In this document: positions 46,593 to 55,756 of the stretch, piece by piece
Layout: each line of letters begins with the position of its first letter
Position numbering within the stretch: position 1 is the first letter of the stretch
From: Trinickia acidisoli
GTDB lineage: Bacteria > Pseudomonadota > Gammaproteobacteria > Burkholderiales > Burkholderiaceae
Assembly: GCF_017315725.1 (NCBI RefSeq)
Contig: NZ_JAFLRG010000001.1
Location: forward strand, 1,364,001-1,428,000
Reading direction: 5' to 3'
DNA: 64,000 bases
Translations under genes and position numbers: made by a program
Notes under the pieces: generated by a model
What the model saw: the letters and a program-made list of their open reading frames with translations, nothing else
Told to the model about the DNA's origin: nothing
Database searches by the model: none

Positions 46593-47732
46593 TCAGTGCA
46601 GTTGCAAGAGCGGCGTTTGCCGGTGCAGCTGCCATTGCACATCGGGTGCCGTGTTCGGTTCCGCAGGCGGCTCGCCGAGTGATGCGGCGGGCGACGTGGC
46701 TTGCGACACGACGGGCGACGCGGCAATCACGCTCGGTGCGATGGCGGGCACCTCGCGCTCGAGCCTGAGTGCCACCTCGCTGTCGGCCGGCGCAGCATTG
46801 CTTGCGCCGCGGCGAACAGACGAGGCGGGCACTGCGATCGGCGCAGCCGCGCTAAGAGAAATCTGCCTTACGCCGATCCGATGGTCGGGCGGTAGCGTGG
46901 CGATCGGCGCCACGCCACGGGGCGACGGCTCGAGCCGTGCGCGCACGACCTTGTAGTAGGTCAGGTTGTCGTCGGTCGAGGCGCGTGGCAAGTCGCGCCT
47001 GAGAATTTGATCGGCGGCGCCATCGTTGCCGAGCAGGCCATAGGCAAGCGCTAAATCGTGCCGTGCCTGCACGGGCGCGCTCGGTTCGCCCGCCACGGTG
47101 AGCAGCAAATTCGCGCCCTTGCGCAGTTCGCCGTCGAGCACCATCGCCAATCCGAGATCGACGGTCAGCATCCGATCGCCGGGATGCAATTGCAGGGCTT
47201 GGCCGAAGATGTCCCGTGCGCGCCGCTCGTCGCCTTTGATCGCGAATGCGCTGCCGAGTCCCGCGCTGGCGAGGGCATTGCTGCGGTCGTGCTCGAGCAC
47301 GCGCTCGTAGCGCGCGATGGCGTCGTCGAGATGGCGCTCGCGCAAATCGAGGCGGGCGAGGCCGATGAGAGAGGGGATCGAATCGGGTGCCAGCGCCAGC
47401 GCGCGGTCGTAGCTGCGCCGCGCCCGCTCGAGATCGCCCGATAGCACGAGCGCGGCGCCGAGCCCGTCGAGTGCGCGAACGTCGTGCGGATGTTTCTCGA
47501 GCGCTTTCTCGAACATGGAGGCGGCAAGCGATGCATCGCCGCTTTGCAACGCGCTTTCGGCGAGCGACATGTCGTCGATCTCGCCGCCGGCTTTCGCGTT
47601 GGCGACGGTATGCGTGAACGCGGGATGGGCGAAGGATTGCGACGTGAGCACGGTCTGTGTGCAACCGGCGAAGACAAGGGCGAGCGAGGCGAAAGCGGCG
47701 CGTAGCGCGAGCGGGGAGGCGAAGGCTTTCAT
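46593..47732 (-). CDS. tadD: TadD, TPR lipoprotein
   Basis: A 379-residue tetratricopeptide protein with a lipoprotein signal (ASLALVFAGC, Cys about 24). At least five TPR units run from about 55 to 225 (for example KALEKHPHDVRALDGLGAALVLSGDLERARRSYDRAL). A disordered Ala/Pro/Ser-rich tail follows. In other Tad systems TadD is an outer-membrane pilotin-like lipoprotein needed for secretin assembly. The stop overlaps nothing; its start overlaps the end of tadC (ATGA). Confidence 0.9.
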   Translation of the reverse strand: MKAFASPLALRAAFASLALVFAGCTQTVLTSQSFAHPAFTHTVANAKAGGEIDDMSLAESALQSGDASLAASMFEKALEKHPHDVRALDGLGAALVLSGDLERARRSYDRALALAPDSIPSLIGLARLDLRERHLDDAIARYERVLEHDRSNALASAGLGSAFAIKGDERRARDIFGQALQLHPGDRMLTVDLGLAMVLDGELRKGANLLLTVAGEPSAPVQARHDLALAYGLLGNDGAADQILRRDLPRASTDDNLTYYKVVRARLEPSPRGVAPIATLPPDHRIGVRQISLSAAAPIAVPASSVRRGASNAAPADSEVALRLEREVPAIAPSVIAASPVVSQATSPAASLGEPPAEPNTAPDVQWQLHRQTPLLQLH

Positions 47733-48661
47733 TTGAACACCGTCATCAGGCGAAGCGCGGCTGGCCCGGCCGCAATGAGAATGACCGTCGGCAAAATGAA
47801 GAACATCATGGGCAGCGTGATCTTGATCGACAACCGCGCGGCGCGCTCTTCGAGCAGATGCATGTGCTCGTTGCGCTCGGCGCGCGCGAGCACTTGCAGC
47901 GCCTGCGTGACCGGTGTGCCGTAGCGCTGGGACTGTGCCAGCGTCGTCGCGAGCGTGCGCAGCGAGGCGACATCGACGCGCTCGGCGAGATTGCGCAGTA
48001 CGGATACGCTGTCGCCGTCGAGCCGAAGTTCCTGGGCCGTCGTGTCGAGTTCTTGAGCGAGCGCGGGCGCGATGTCCCGCATTTCTTCAGCAATCCTAAC
48101 GATGCTCGCGGCCAGGCTATGCCCGGCGTTCGTGCAGATGACGAGCAGATCGAGTGCGTCGGGCAACGCTCCGGCGATCTTCTTCTGACGTCGGCGCGCG
48201 TAGGCTTGCAAGGAGAACTCGGGCAGCATCATGCCGATCATCAAGAGCGCCGCGGTCGTGGCGAGCCGCATCACGAACCATCGTTCGATGAACGGAGTGT
48301 GCGCGCTGCCGACGAATGCGGCCGCGGCAGCGATGAGCCCACCGACGATTTTGATGCCGATCAGCACGGACACGGCGCGTGGGCCGCGAAAGCCCGCTCG
48401 CGTGAGGCGCTTCGCGAGATCGTTGCGAGGGGCGCCCTCGAAGATCGGCAGTTGCTCGCCGAGCGCGGCGAAGCGCGCCTCGATGCGTCGAACGAGCGAG
48501 CGCTGCGGCGGTTGCATGGCGAGGTCGGTCCGCTGCTCGGTCACGAGCGCCAGCGCGCGGCGTGCGATGCGCGCGTCGGCACTGCGCGCGCGCGCGATCA
48601 GCGCGGCCGTGATCGCGATCACCGCAATCGAGAGCATGGCGTCGACGAGTGTGAGCGTCAT
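47729..48661 (-). CDS. tadC: TadC, inner-membrane platform protein
   Basis: A 310-residue GspF/TadC-type protein with an N-terminal helix and a GspF domain. Recognisable are ALPDALDLLVICTNAGHSLAASIVRIAEEM and LAERVDVASLRTLATTLAQSQRYGTPVTQAL. Paired C-terminal membrane helices follow (LPMMFFILPTVILIAAGPAALRL). It forms the platform with TadB. The ATG at 48661 overlaps the tadB stop. Codons GTT AGG ATT GCT GAA at about 48087-48100 hold a copy of the TTAGGANTNCKRA element. Confidence 0.93.
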   Translation of the reverse strand: MTLTLVDAMLSIAVIAITAALIARARSADARIARRALALVTEQRTDLAMQPPQRSLVRRIEARFAALGEQLPIFEGAPRNDLAKRLTRAGFRGPRAVSVLIGIKIVGGLIAAAAAFVGSAHTPFIERWFVMRLATTAALLMIGMMLPEFSLQAYARRRQKKIAGALPDALDLLVICTNAGHSLAASIVRIAEEMRDIAPALAQELDTTAQELRLDGDSVSVLRNLAERVDVASLRTLATTLAQSQRYGTPVTQALQVLARAERNEHMHLLEERAARLSIKITLPMMFFILPTVILIAAGPAALRLMTVFK

Positions 48662-49626
48662 CGCGAGGTGTCCAATCGGCCCAATCGCTGAATGACGAGC
48701 AACCCGAAGGTGAGCAGCGACGCGGCGGTGACGAGAATGAGGTGGCCTGCGCGCGTATCGGTGAGGACGCGCACGTAGTCCCGATTGATGACATAGAGCG
48801 CGCCGAAGATGACGAGCGGCACGCACGCGATGATGCGACTGGCGAGTCGGCTCTCGGCCGTCAACGCACGTGTCTTCAGCTTGATGTCCTTGCGCGCGCG
48901 GATGATGTCCGCAAGGCCTTCGAGCGTCTCGCCTAGCGGGCCGCCCGTTTCCCGTTGCAGCAGCAGGGCGACGCAGAAGAACGAAAATTCGGGAATGCGA
49001 AGCCGCTTCATCGCGCTGGCGAGCACCGTCTCGAGTTCGATGCCCAGGTGCAATGCATCGGCGATCTGGCGAAATTCCCCGGCAATGGGCGGCGCGCACT
49101 CATCGGCGACGATTTCGAGCGCGCGCATGACCGGCACGCCCGTACGAACGGCGCGCACCATCAGATCGAGCGCGTCGGGGAAGACGTTGAGCAAGCGCAT
49201 GCGCAGCCGCTCGGCGAAGAAGCGGAAGGTGCCGAGCAGCGTGACGATCGGCAGCAAGACGGCGAGTATCGCCGTCGCCCACACCGGGACGACGTCGATG
49301 CGGCTGGTTGCCAGCGCAACGAACACGCTGCCGACCGATGCCGCCAGCGACAGCCGCAAGCCCGACTTGCCGCCCACGGTTTCGAAGCGCAGCAGCCGTT
49401 CGTCGAGCCGCGCCCACACGCGCAGGTGCCGGCCCGGTTCGCGAAAGAGCGCCGTCGCCTGCGCAACCTCTTCGACGGTGCCCGGCGCCTGGTCGATCGT
49501 GGCGAGTCGCGCGCGCATGAGCGCGGCCGGCCGCGTGCGCAACGCCTTGGCAGCGGTTTGCGCGATCAAGCCGAGGAAGATCACCGCGGCGAAAACGGCA
49601 AAGCCGAAGACGTTGGCCGCGCTCAT
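48658..49626 (-). CDS. tadB: TadB, inner-membrane platform protein
   Basis: A 322-residue GspF/TadB-type protein. It has an N-terminal helix (VFGFAVFAAVIFLGLIAQTA), a middle helix pair (WATAILAVLLPIVTLLGTFRFF) and the domain NVFPDALDLMVRAVRTGVPVMRALEIVADE with QRETGGPLGETLEGLADIIRARK. C-terminal helices end the protein. It partners with TadC and the TadA ATPase in pilus extrusion. Start ATG 49626 overlaps the tadA stop by ATGA. Confidence 0.94.
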   Translation of the reverse strand: MSAANVFGFAVFAAVIFLGLIAQTAAKALRTRPAALMRARLATIDQAPGTVEEVAQATALFREPGRHLRVWARLDERLLRFETVGGKSGLRLSLAASVGSVFVALATSRIDVVPVWATAILAVLLPIVTLLGTFRFFAERLRMRLLNVFPDALDLMVRAVRTGVPVMRALEIVADECAPPIAGEFRQIADALHLGIELETVLASAMKRLRIPEFSFFCVALLLQRETGGPLGETLEGLADIIRARKDIKLKTRALTAESRLASRIIACVPLVIFGALYVINRDYVRVLTDTRAGHLILVTAASLLTFGLLVIQRLGRLDTSR

Positions 49627-51146
49627 GTGTGGATCGCCTTGATGAGACTTTCCTCGAGCCCGAAATGCGCCGCCTGTGCTGCGAAAGCGGGGCGTAGCGC
49701 GGAGCCCTCGAAACGCCCGCGGACGTGCTCGCTGGTGGCGCCGTCGTCGTATTTGAACGTGAATAGATCCTGCGTGAGGATGACTTCGCCTTCCAGGCCG
49801 ACGATTTCGGTGATGTGCGTGACGCGCCTGACGCCGTCGCGCATGCGTTCGGTTTGGACGATGAGCTGCACGGCGCTCGCGATCTGACGGCGAATCGAAA
49901 TCAACGGTAAATTTCCGTTGGCCATGATGACCATGCTTTCGAGCCGAGTGATCGTATCGCGCGGCGTGTTGGCGTGGATCGTCGTCATCGAGCCGTCGTG
50001 GCCCGTGTTCATTGCTTGCAGCACGTCGAACGCTTCGGGGCCGCGCGTCTCGCCCAGAATGATGCGGTCCGGGCGCATCCGCAGTGCATTGCGCACCAGA
50101 TCGCGCTGCGATACGGCACCTACGCCCTCGGCGTTTTCCGGGCGCGTTTCGAGGCTGACGACGTGTGGCTGCTGCAGTTGCAATTCCGCGGCGTCTTCGA
50201 TGGTCACGATGCGCTCGCGCACGTCGATGAAGTGCGACATCGCATTGAGCAGCGTCGTCTTGCCCGAGCCCGTGCCGCCCGAGATGACGATGTTGAGCCG
50301 GCACGCGCTCGCGATTTCGAGCGTGCGTGCCATCGCGCGCGACAGGCCGCCGTGCGCCGTCATGCGCGCGAGCGTGATGTCGCGCTTGGCGAACTTACGG
50401 ATCGCGATGCAGGCGCCTCGGATCGCGAGCGGCGGCAGCACGACGTTGACGCGGCTGCCGTCGGGCAGGCGCGCATCGACCATCGGGCTGCTTTCGTCGA
50501 CACGTCGGCCGATCGAAGCCGCAATACGTTGCGCGACGTTGACGACGTGCGCGTTGTCGCGAAACTTCAGCGGCGTGAGTTCGAGTTTGCCGTAGCGCTC
50601 GACGTAGACTTGGTCGGCCCCGTTCACGAGAATGTCGGTGACGCTGTCGTCGGCGAGCAGCGGCTCGATCGGGCCGACGCCGAACATGTCGTTGAGCATC
50701 TCGTCGATGATCTGCGACTGCTCGGTCATCGTCATCTTCAGACGCTCGCTCTCGATGATTCCGGCGACGGTGCGCGCCAGCTCCATCTGCGCGTGGTCCC
50801 GCGTTTGCATGACGGCGGCCGAGACGTTCATCTGCGATAGAACCCGCGAGCGGATCAGGCGAAACGCATCCGTGCGTATCAGCGTTTGCGTGCGGCCGGC
50901 GGCTTGGGACGCGGCGGCTCTTTCGGCATCGGAACGGTCGGACGTGGGTCGCTCGCCCGCCGAATCGTCGGACATCGCCTGCTGTTCCGAACGGGCCGAG
51001 GAAGGCGTGCCCGTCGATGCGGTGGGCAGCGGACGATCGAGCAGATCGAGCGCATCGGCGTCGTGTAGCGCAGCGGCGCCCGCTTGCCCGAGCTCTGCCG
51101 CAAGCGTGGGTTCGCGCGGCGGCGAACGATGTTTTTGGCCGAACAT
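49623..51146 (-). CDS. tadA: TadA/CpaF secretion ATPase
   Basis: A 507-residue type II/IV secretion ATPase that powers Flp pilus assembly. A variable, charged N-terminus (1-90) precedes the conserved domain (IDEMLNDMFGVGPIEPLLADDSVTDILVNG). The Walker A is SGGTGSGKTTLL with Lys296. An Asp box (IVTIEDAAELQLQQPHVVSLETRP) and a Walker B-like RMRPDRIILGETRGPEAFDVLQAMNTGHDGSMTTIHAN follow. ATG 51146 overlaps the tadZ stop and has AGGAGG about eight bases upstream. Confidence 0.96.
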   Translation of the reverse strand: MFGQKHRSPPREPTLAAELGQAGAAALHDADALDLLDRPLPTASTGTPSSARSEQQAMSDDSAGERPTSDRSDAERAAASQAAGRTQTLIRTDAFRLIRSRVLSQMNVSAAVMQTRDHAQMELARTVAGIIESERLKMTMTEQSQIIDEMLNDMFGVGPIEPLLADDSVTDILVNGADQVYVERYGKLELTPLKFRDNAHVVNVAQRIAASIGRRVDESSPMVDARLPDGSRVNVVLPPLAIRGACIAIRKFAKRDITLARMTAHGGLSRAMARTLEIASACRLNIVISGGTGSGKTTLLNAMSHFIDVRERIVTIEDAAELQLQQPHVVSLETRPENAEGVGAVSQRDLVRNALRMRPDRIILGETRGPEAFDVLQAMNTGHDGSMTTIHANTPRDTITRLESMVIMANGNLPLISIRRQIASAVQLIVQTERMRDGVRRVTHITEIVGLEGEVILTQDLFTFKYDDGATSEHVRGRFEGSALRPAFAAQAAHFGLEESLIKAIHT

Positions 51147-52363
51147 CAGCGCGTCCTCCTTGCCAGCCACTTTGAACGCCACGGCGGCGGCGCCGCGCTT
51201 TGTTGCCCGGTCAAACTAGCGGTCAGCGAGACGATGGCGTCATAAAAGCGCGACTTTCCCGAATTGATGGGTTGTCCTAAGTTTTCCGCGGCGACGGGCA
51301 TGGCGCCGTCGAACGGGATGTCGAGCAGCACGCGGCGCCCGATGGATAGGGCGAAATCGGCCGCCTTCAAGCGCCCGCCGTCGGTGCCGTGCGACGCGTT
51401 GAGCAGCACCGAAGTGGACGGTGGACGGTCGAGCCCTTCCGCTAGCCGCGTGAGGCGCAGTACTTCGCGCGCGCTGTGAACGGTCGCATCCGCGAGCAGG
51501 TAGAGGACCTGCGTTTCGGGTAGCGCCGCTTGCGCGAGCGGATGGCCTTGGCTCGGAATGTCGAGCAGCACGTAATGGAAGTGCGGTTTGAGCCGATCGA
51601 GTACGCCCTTGAGCGCCCCATCCTGAAGGTGAAAGGTTTCTCCGTAAGGCAACTCGGCCGACAAGACGAACAAACGATTGCCGTGCGCGACGAGCGAGCG
51701 CTCCACGAGCTTCGGATCGAGGCGGTCGGTGTCGCGCAGCAGATCGACGAGGCCGTTGTTGCTCTTGAGGCCGAGCCGCGTGTTCATCGTGCCGCCGTAG
51801 AGATTCAGATCGATGAGCGCGATGCGGCGATGCGCGACCGTCGCGAGATGATAGGCAAGGCTCGTCGCGACGGCGGTTGCACCCACGCCGCCGCGTGTGC
51901 CGGTCAGGCCGATCACTTTGCCCATGCGCGGTTGGCGAACGGGCGCGGCGTCGCGGTTGACGCTGACCGCTCGCCGCAGCAACTCGGGCGTCAACGGCTT
52001 GACGAGGTAGTCATGTACGCCGAGTTCGAGCAAGCTGCGAAACAGGCCGACGTCGTTGCGCTCGCCGATGACGACGACCGACACGGACGGCTCGCAAACC
52101 GCAGCCAATCGATCGAGCTCGGAGAGCGGCATCGCGACGCCGGAGACGTCCACGATCAGATGGGCGGGGGAACGCGACATCTTCGTCAGATGCGCGATCG
52201 CATCGTCCACGCTGCCGGTCGTCACGTAAGGGAACGCGACGTTGTGCTCCTCGGTGAAGCGCGTGACGAGTTTCTCGCTCTGTTCGTCTCCGACGAATGC
52301 GACGAAGTTCGCGACGAACGCATGCTTGCGAGGCGAGGGGGCCAGTTTCAGGAGCGGATTCAT
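51146..52363 (-). CDS. tadZ: TadZ/CpaE, MinD-like localisation protein
   Basis: A 405-residue protein. An atypical receiver-like domain (about 18-130, ending DYLVKPLTPELLRRAV) is followed by a ParA/MinD-like domain from about 145. The Walker A region reads GTRGGVGATAVATSLAY, so both lysines of the deviant KGGxxGKT motif are replaced (Arg and Ala). ATP hydrolysis may therefore be weak or lost. Residues LIDLNLYGGTMNTRLGL and VLLDIPSQ correspond to the other MinD motifs. TadZ normally fixes the polar position of the apparatus. It follows cpaD after 5 bases. Confidence 0.93.
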   Translation of the reverse strand: MNPLLKLAPSPRKHAFVANFVAFVGDEQSEKLVTRFTEEHNVAFPYVTTGSVDDAIAHLTKMSRSPAHLIVDVSGVAMPLSELDRLAAVCEPSVSVVVIGERNDVGLFRSLLELGVHDYLVKPLTPELLRRAVSVNRDAAPVRQPRMGKVIGLTGTRGGVGATAVATSLAYHLATVAHRRIALIDLNLYGGTMNTRLGLKSNNGLVDLLRDTDRLDPKLVERSLVAHGNRLFVLSAELPYGETFHLQDGALKGVLDRLKPHFHYVLLDIPSQGHPLAQAALPETQVLYLLADATVHSAREVLRLTRLAEGLDRPPSTSVLLNASHGTDGGRLKAADFALSIGRRVLLDIPFDGAMPVAAENLGQPINSGKSRFYDAIVSLTASLTGQQSAAPPPWRSKWLARRTR

Positions 52364-52368
52364 CGCGC

Positions 52369-52755
52369 TTACCGGTTGACGTTCGACGTGTTGGCTTCGG
52401 GCAACGGCGCGAGCTTGTCGGTCTCGTAACGGCGCACGGCACTTGCGGCGAGATCGGGGTCGCTGCCGCCGAACGGCACCGGCGCCGTGAGGTCGGCCGG
52501 GCGCACGAGCATCGCCGCGAGATTGGTGTAGGTGGCGCAGCCGAGCGACACGGTGGCGCGCGCCTCGCCGGCATCGAGGAAGTCGCGCGTGGTGGCCAAC
52601 TGCGCGCAGTCCGGCGCCACGGCCTTACCGTCTTCGACGCGGATCACCGACGCATCCGGCAGGCTCAAAGAAGGCGGCGTCGACATGCAAGCGCTTAGGA
52701 GTGCTAACGGTATGGCGGCGATACCGTGCGTGATGAGAGAAGAAGGTGAACGCAT
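52369..52755 (-). CDS. cpaD: CpaD-like pilus lipoprotein
   Basis: A 128-residue exported protein with a lipoprotein signal (IPLALLSAC, Cys about 23). It carries the CpaD signature LGCATYTNLAAMLVRPADL followed by the aspartate/proline-rich end. It is short compared with Caulobacter CpaD (about 220). In Tad systems it accompanies the secretin. The codons for LALLS (TTA GCA CTC CTA AGC) are unusual for this genome and contain a perfect copy of the repeated TTAGGAGTGCTAA element (52695-52707). Confidence 0.87.
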   Translation of the reverse strand: MRSPSSLITHGIAAIPLALLSACMSTPPSLSLPDASVIRVEDGKAVAPDCAQLATTRDFLDAGEARATVSLGCATYTNLAAMLVRPADLTAPVPFGGSDPDLAASAVRRYETDKLAPLPEANTSNVNR

Positions 52756-52768
52756 GGCGGCGTGCTCC

Positions 52769-54103
52769 TCAATAGATGAACCCGGCGGCGCCGACGAGGC
52801 GGGGGGTCTTGCCGTCCATCGGATCGAGGCCCGTCTTGCGTTGCAAGATCGTTTCGACGTCGGTGCTCGGCGTCAGCACGCTGTCGAGCGGCGTGCTCAT
52901 TTGCGCGGGGGAGGCCGGATGCACGAGGTACGGCGTGACGATGACGACGAGTTCGGTCTTGTTGTTCTGGTAGTCCTTCGACGAAAACAAGCGGCCGAGG
53001 ATCGGCAGCTTGCCCAGGCCCGGCAACTGCGAAATGATGTCGCGCGTTTCGTCTTGCAACAGGCCTCCGATGGCGAAGCTTTGCCCGCTCGCGAGTTCGA
53101 CGGTTGTTTCGACGCGACGAATCGACAGCCCAGGCACGGTGATCGAGTTCGTGGTGACGGTCGTGGTCGGGTCGATCTCGCTGACTTCCGGCCGTACCTT
53201 CAGGCTGATTCGATCGTCGGCGAGCACCGTCGGCGTGAAGGCGAGCGAGACGCCGAACGGCTTGAATTCGACGCTGATCGTGCCTTGCTGCTGAGCGATT
53301 GGAATCGGAAACTCGCCGCCGGCAAGGAAGCTTGCCGTTTGGCCCGAGAGCACGGTCAAATTCGGTTCGGCGAGCACGGTGAGCAGCCCGTCTTGATCGA
53401 GTGCGTCGATCATGTTCTGCACCGACGAGTTGGCTGTCTTGAAGCCGCTGAGCACGCTGGTGGCGGCAGTTGTCGGCAGTTGATAGGCGCCTGTCGTCGG
53501 GTCTTGGATGGTGCGCCCGCTCATCAGGCCGACGACGAAATTGCCGATGCTGCCGGCCGCATTCCAGTTCACCCCGAGTTGCTGGGTCACGTTGCGATCG
53601 ACCTCGACCATGCGCACGCGCAGGTAAACCTGTGTGGGCTGCGCGAGCACGAGGTGATTGATGAGCGTGTCTTTATCGGTCAGCGCGGGTGTCAGCGTGC
53701 GCACGATCGCATCGACATCGGAGGCGGTATCGACATTGCCCGATACCATCAGCGAGCCCGGCGCCGACGCGAGCGTGAGCTTCAAATGCGGAAACCTGTC
53801 ATGAAGCAGCGTATCGAGGCGGCCCAAGTCGCGCTTGACCGTCACCGCCTCGCGCAGAATCACGCGGTTGTCGCGGCCGAGCGCGAACAGCGTCGTTTGG
53901 CCTTCCTTCTTGCCGACGACGAAGATGGCGCCCGGCGTGGGAACGTGAATGTCGGCGACGTCGGGATCGGCGACGAACACCGCGACGGCAGGTTCCGGCA
54001 ATTTCACGACGGCGCCCGCGCCGGCGGTGACCGTCAACGGCTCGGACGCTCGCGCTGCAAAAGCGAAGCAAGCGAGCACGAGGATGAACCACCCGCGCGT
54101 CAT
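52769..54103 (-). CDS. cpaC: RcpA/CpaC outer-membrane secretin
   Basis: The pore for the Flp pilus, 444 residues from ATG 54103. It has a signal peptide (MTRGWFILVLACFAFAARA), an N-terminal BON/pilus-type domain (KLPEPAVAVFVADPDVADI), and the secretin core (LLTVLAEPNLTVLSGQTASFLAGGEFPIP and GQSFAIGGLLQDETRDIISQLPGLGKLPILGRLF). A start at 54178 would overlap cpaB by ATGA like the other genes but would put 25 residues before the signal peptide. I prefer 54103. A perfect TTAGGAATCCTAA palindrome lies 3-15 bases before this start, over the ribosome-binding region. Confidence 0.92.
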   Translation of the reverse strand: MTRGWFILVLACFAFAARASEPLTVTAGAGAVVKLPEPAVAVFVADPDVADIHVPTPGAIFVVGKKEGQTTLFALGRDNRVILREAVTVKRDLGRLDTLLHDRFPHLKLTLASAPGSLMVSGNVDTASDVDAIVRTLTPALTDKDTLINHLVLAQPTQVYLRVRMVEVDRNVTQQLGVNWNAAGSIGNFVVGLMSGRTIQDPTTGAYQLPTTAATSVLSGFKTANSSVQNMIDALDQDGLLTVLAEPNLTVLSGQTASFLAGGEFPIPIAQQQGTISVEFKPFGVSLAFTPTVLADDRISLKVRPEVSEIDPTTTVTTNSITVPGLSIRRVETTVELASGQSFAIGGLLQDETRDIISQLPGLGKLPILGRLFSSKDYQNNKTELVVIVTPYLVHPASPAQMSTPLDSVLTPSTDVETILQRKTGLDPMDGKTPRLVGAAGFIY

Positions 54104-54174
54104 GGTTAGGAATCCTAATCGAGTAGTTCGCATCGGTGCGCCGGGAAGCATGGGATGGTCGGGACAGTCGGCGC

Positions 54175-55200
54175 TCATGGGTTCGATCCGTTGATTGGCG
54201 CACTTTGCGCGGCGATCGGCGGAGAACCGCCGTCGCCTGCCGGCAGGTCGACGCGAACGGGCGGCACGTGCGGCGCCGCGTTGGCGGCCCCCGGCGACGA
54301 TGGTTGCGCCGCCGTCGCTTCGGAATCGCCGTGGCTCGAGCCGCGATAGACGAGCACGGTCGTCCCGTTCGACACGCGCGCACTCAGGGCGTCGGCGTTC
54401 GGTGAGTTCGGAAGCGCGCGCACCGCGCGCGAAACGTCTCCGGCCCATACCGGCGCCGGCGCGTCGATGGTGTCGTCGTGATCCGTATGAACGCCGGACG
54501 CGCTGCGCACGAGCGTCGCAAAGCTGCGCAGCGCGAGGGACAGCGTACCCAGACGCGCCGAGATCGCGACGACTTCGGCCATGCGCGGCGTCACTTCGAG
54601 CGTGACCGTGCGGGCATGCGCGTTGTCCGTCGAGCCGTCGTCCTTCGGACGTGTGAAGGCCGATCCCACCGCGAGCACGCGCACGTGGTCGACGATCGTC
54701 TCGCTTGCGACCGACATGCGCGGAGATTGCACTTTGTCGCTGAGGTTCTGTGTGAGGATCAGATCGACATAATCGCCGGGCTCGATGAGGCCCGCGTTGC
54801 CCGAGACATCGTCGATCGCGACCGATACGGCGCGCATGTCGGGCTTGAGCGCGGCGGCGAGAAAGCCGGGCGCCGTGGGGAACACGACGTCCTTCGCCGT
54901 GATCGGTGTGCCCGCCGCGATGGGGCGCAACATGACGGCGCCGGCGACGTCGGGCGTCGCGGGATCGTTTTGACGCACTGCCTGCGCGGGCACGGTTTGT
55001 CCCGGCGGCAACTCCTTCCACGCGAGGTCGCTGCTGCGCAGCAGCAGGCCGGCGGGAAGATCGGCCGCGGCAACGCGCACGCGCTGCTGCACGCTCGGCA
55101 TGCTGGGGTGGGCCGACGCGGCGATGAACAGCGCTCGAAGCACGATCGCCGAGACGACGGCGAGTGCAACTAGCAGCGCCAGCTTCACTGTGCTCGACAT
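54175..55200 (-). CDS. cpaB: RcpC/CpaB pilus assembly protein
   Basis: A 341-residue protein with an N-terminal membrane helix (KLALLVALAVVSAIVLRALF) and a SAF domain (RVRVAAADLPAGLLLRSSDLAWKELPPG, then AAGTPITAKDVV). It also has the CpaB-type core (MRAVSVAIDDVSGNAGLIEPGDYVDLIL and TVTLEVTPRMAEVVAISARLGTLSLALRS). The end is low-complexity and proline-rich. It acts in the periplasm with the secretin. It starts 20 bases downstream of tadV. Confidence 0.92.
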   Translation of the reverse strand: MSSTVKLALLVALAVVSAIVLRALFIAASAHPSMPSVQQRVRVAAADLPAGLLLRSSDLAWKELPPGQTVPAQAVRQNDPATPDVAGAVMLRPIAAGTPITAKDVVFPTAPGFLAAALKPDMRAVSVAIDDVSGNAGLIEPGDYVDLILTQNLSDKVQSPRMSVASETIVDHVRVLAVGSAFTRPKDDGSTDNAHARTVTLEVTPRMAEVVAISARLGTLSLALRSFATLVRSASGVHTDHDDTIDAPAPVWAGDVSRAVRALPNSPNADALSARVSNGTTVLVYRGSSHGDSEATAAQPSSPGAANAAPHVPPVRVDLPAGDGGSPPIAAQSAPINGSNP

Positions 55201-55220
55201 GACGAGGTCCGCATACGTGT

Positions 55221-55718
55221 TTATCCGATGACGAAAGAGCGCGGCAGCAAGGCGATGACACCGCAGGCGGCGAGCGCGACCCCGTAGGGCACGCCGCGCC
55301 GTGCCGATACGAGTCGAAGCGTCGAGCCGATCAAGGGCAGCGGCGCCGCTGCCGGCGCTAGGCGATCCGCGATCAGCCCCGCGACGGCGACGACGGAACC
55401 CGTGATCGAGACGAACACGAGCGCCGGCACCGCACCGTGCGGACCGATCCAAAACGCCAGTGCGCTCGCGAGCTTGACGTCGCCGCCGCCGATACGATCG
55501 GCGACATACAGCGCCGCCCCGCAGACGAACACGACGAGCGCCGCCACCACGTGCTGTGCGAACGCGCTATACGAAACGGCACCAAGCCAAGCATGCGCGA
55601 CGTAGAGCGCGCCGAACGCCGCGACGAGCGGATTCGGCAAACGTCGTGCTTGTAGATCCGTATAGGCGAGCGCGAGCAGCAGAGCGCAGCCGGCATAGCC
55701 GATTGCGTTCGACACCAC
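55221..55718 (-). CDS. tadV: TadV/CpaA prepilin peptidase
   Basis: A 165-residue type IV prepilin peptidase of the short A24 type. The two catalytic aspartates are in YTDLQARRLPN (Asp21) and GGGDVKLASALAFW. It has about six membrane helices. It should cut the leader of Flp and of the TadE-type pseudopilins before the conserved hydrophobic helix. It lies 38 bases downstream of flp. Confidence 0.94.
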   Translation of the reverse strand: MVSNAIGYAGCALLLALAYTDLQARRLPNPLVAAFGALYVAHAWLGAVSYSAFAQHVVAALVVFVCGAALYVADRIGGGDVKLASALAFWIGPHGAVPALVFVSITGSVVAVAGLIADRLAPAAAPLPLIGSTLRLVSARRGVPYGVALAACGVIALLPRSFVIG

Positions 55719-55756
55719 GAGAGATGCCGCCCGCTTATCGCGGACGGCGCTCGCGC

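Noticed and set aside
51275..51280. Eighth TTAGGA hexamer, inside tadZ
   Set aside because: It does not extend to the 13-mer consensus (TTAGGACAACCCA), so it is not counted as an element, although its TTA and GGA codons are also unusual for the genome.
54104..54178. Upstream start of the secretin at 54178
   Set aside because: It would fit the ATGA overlap habit of the operon but would place 25 non-hydrophobic residues ahead of an obvious signal peptide. It is kept only as an alternative.
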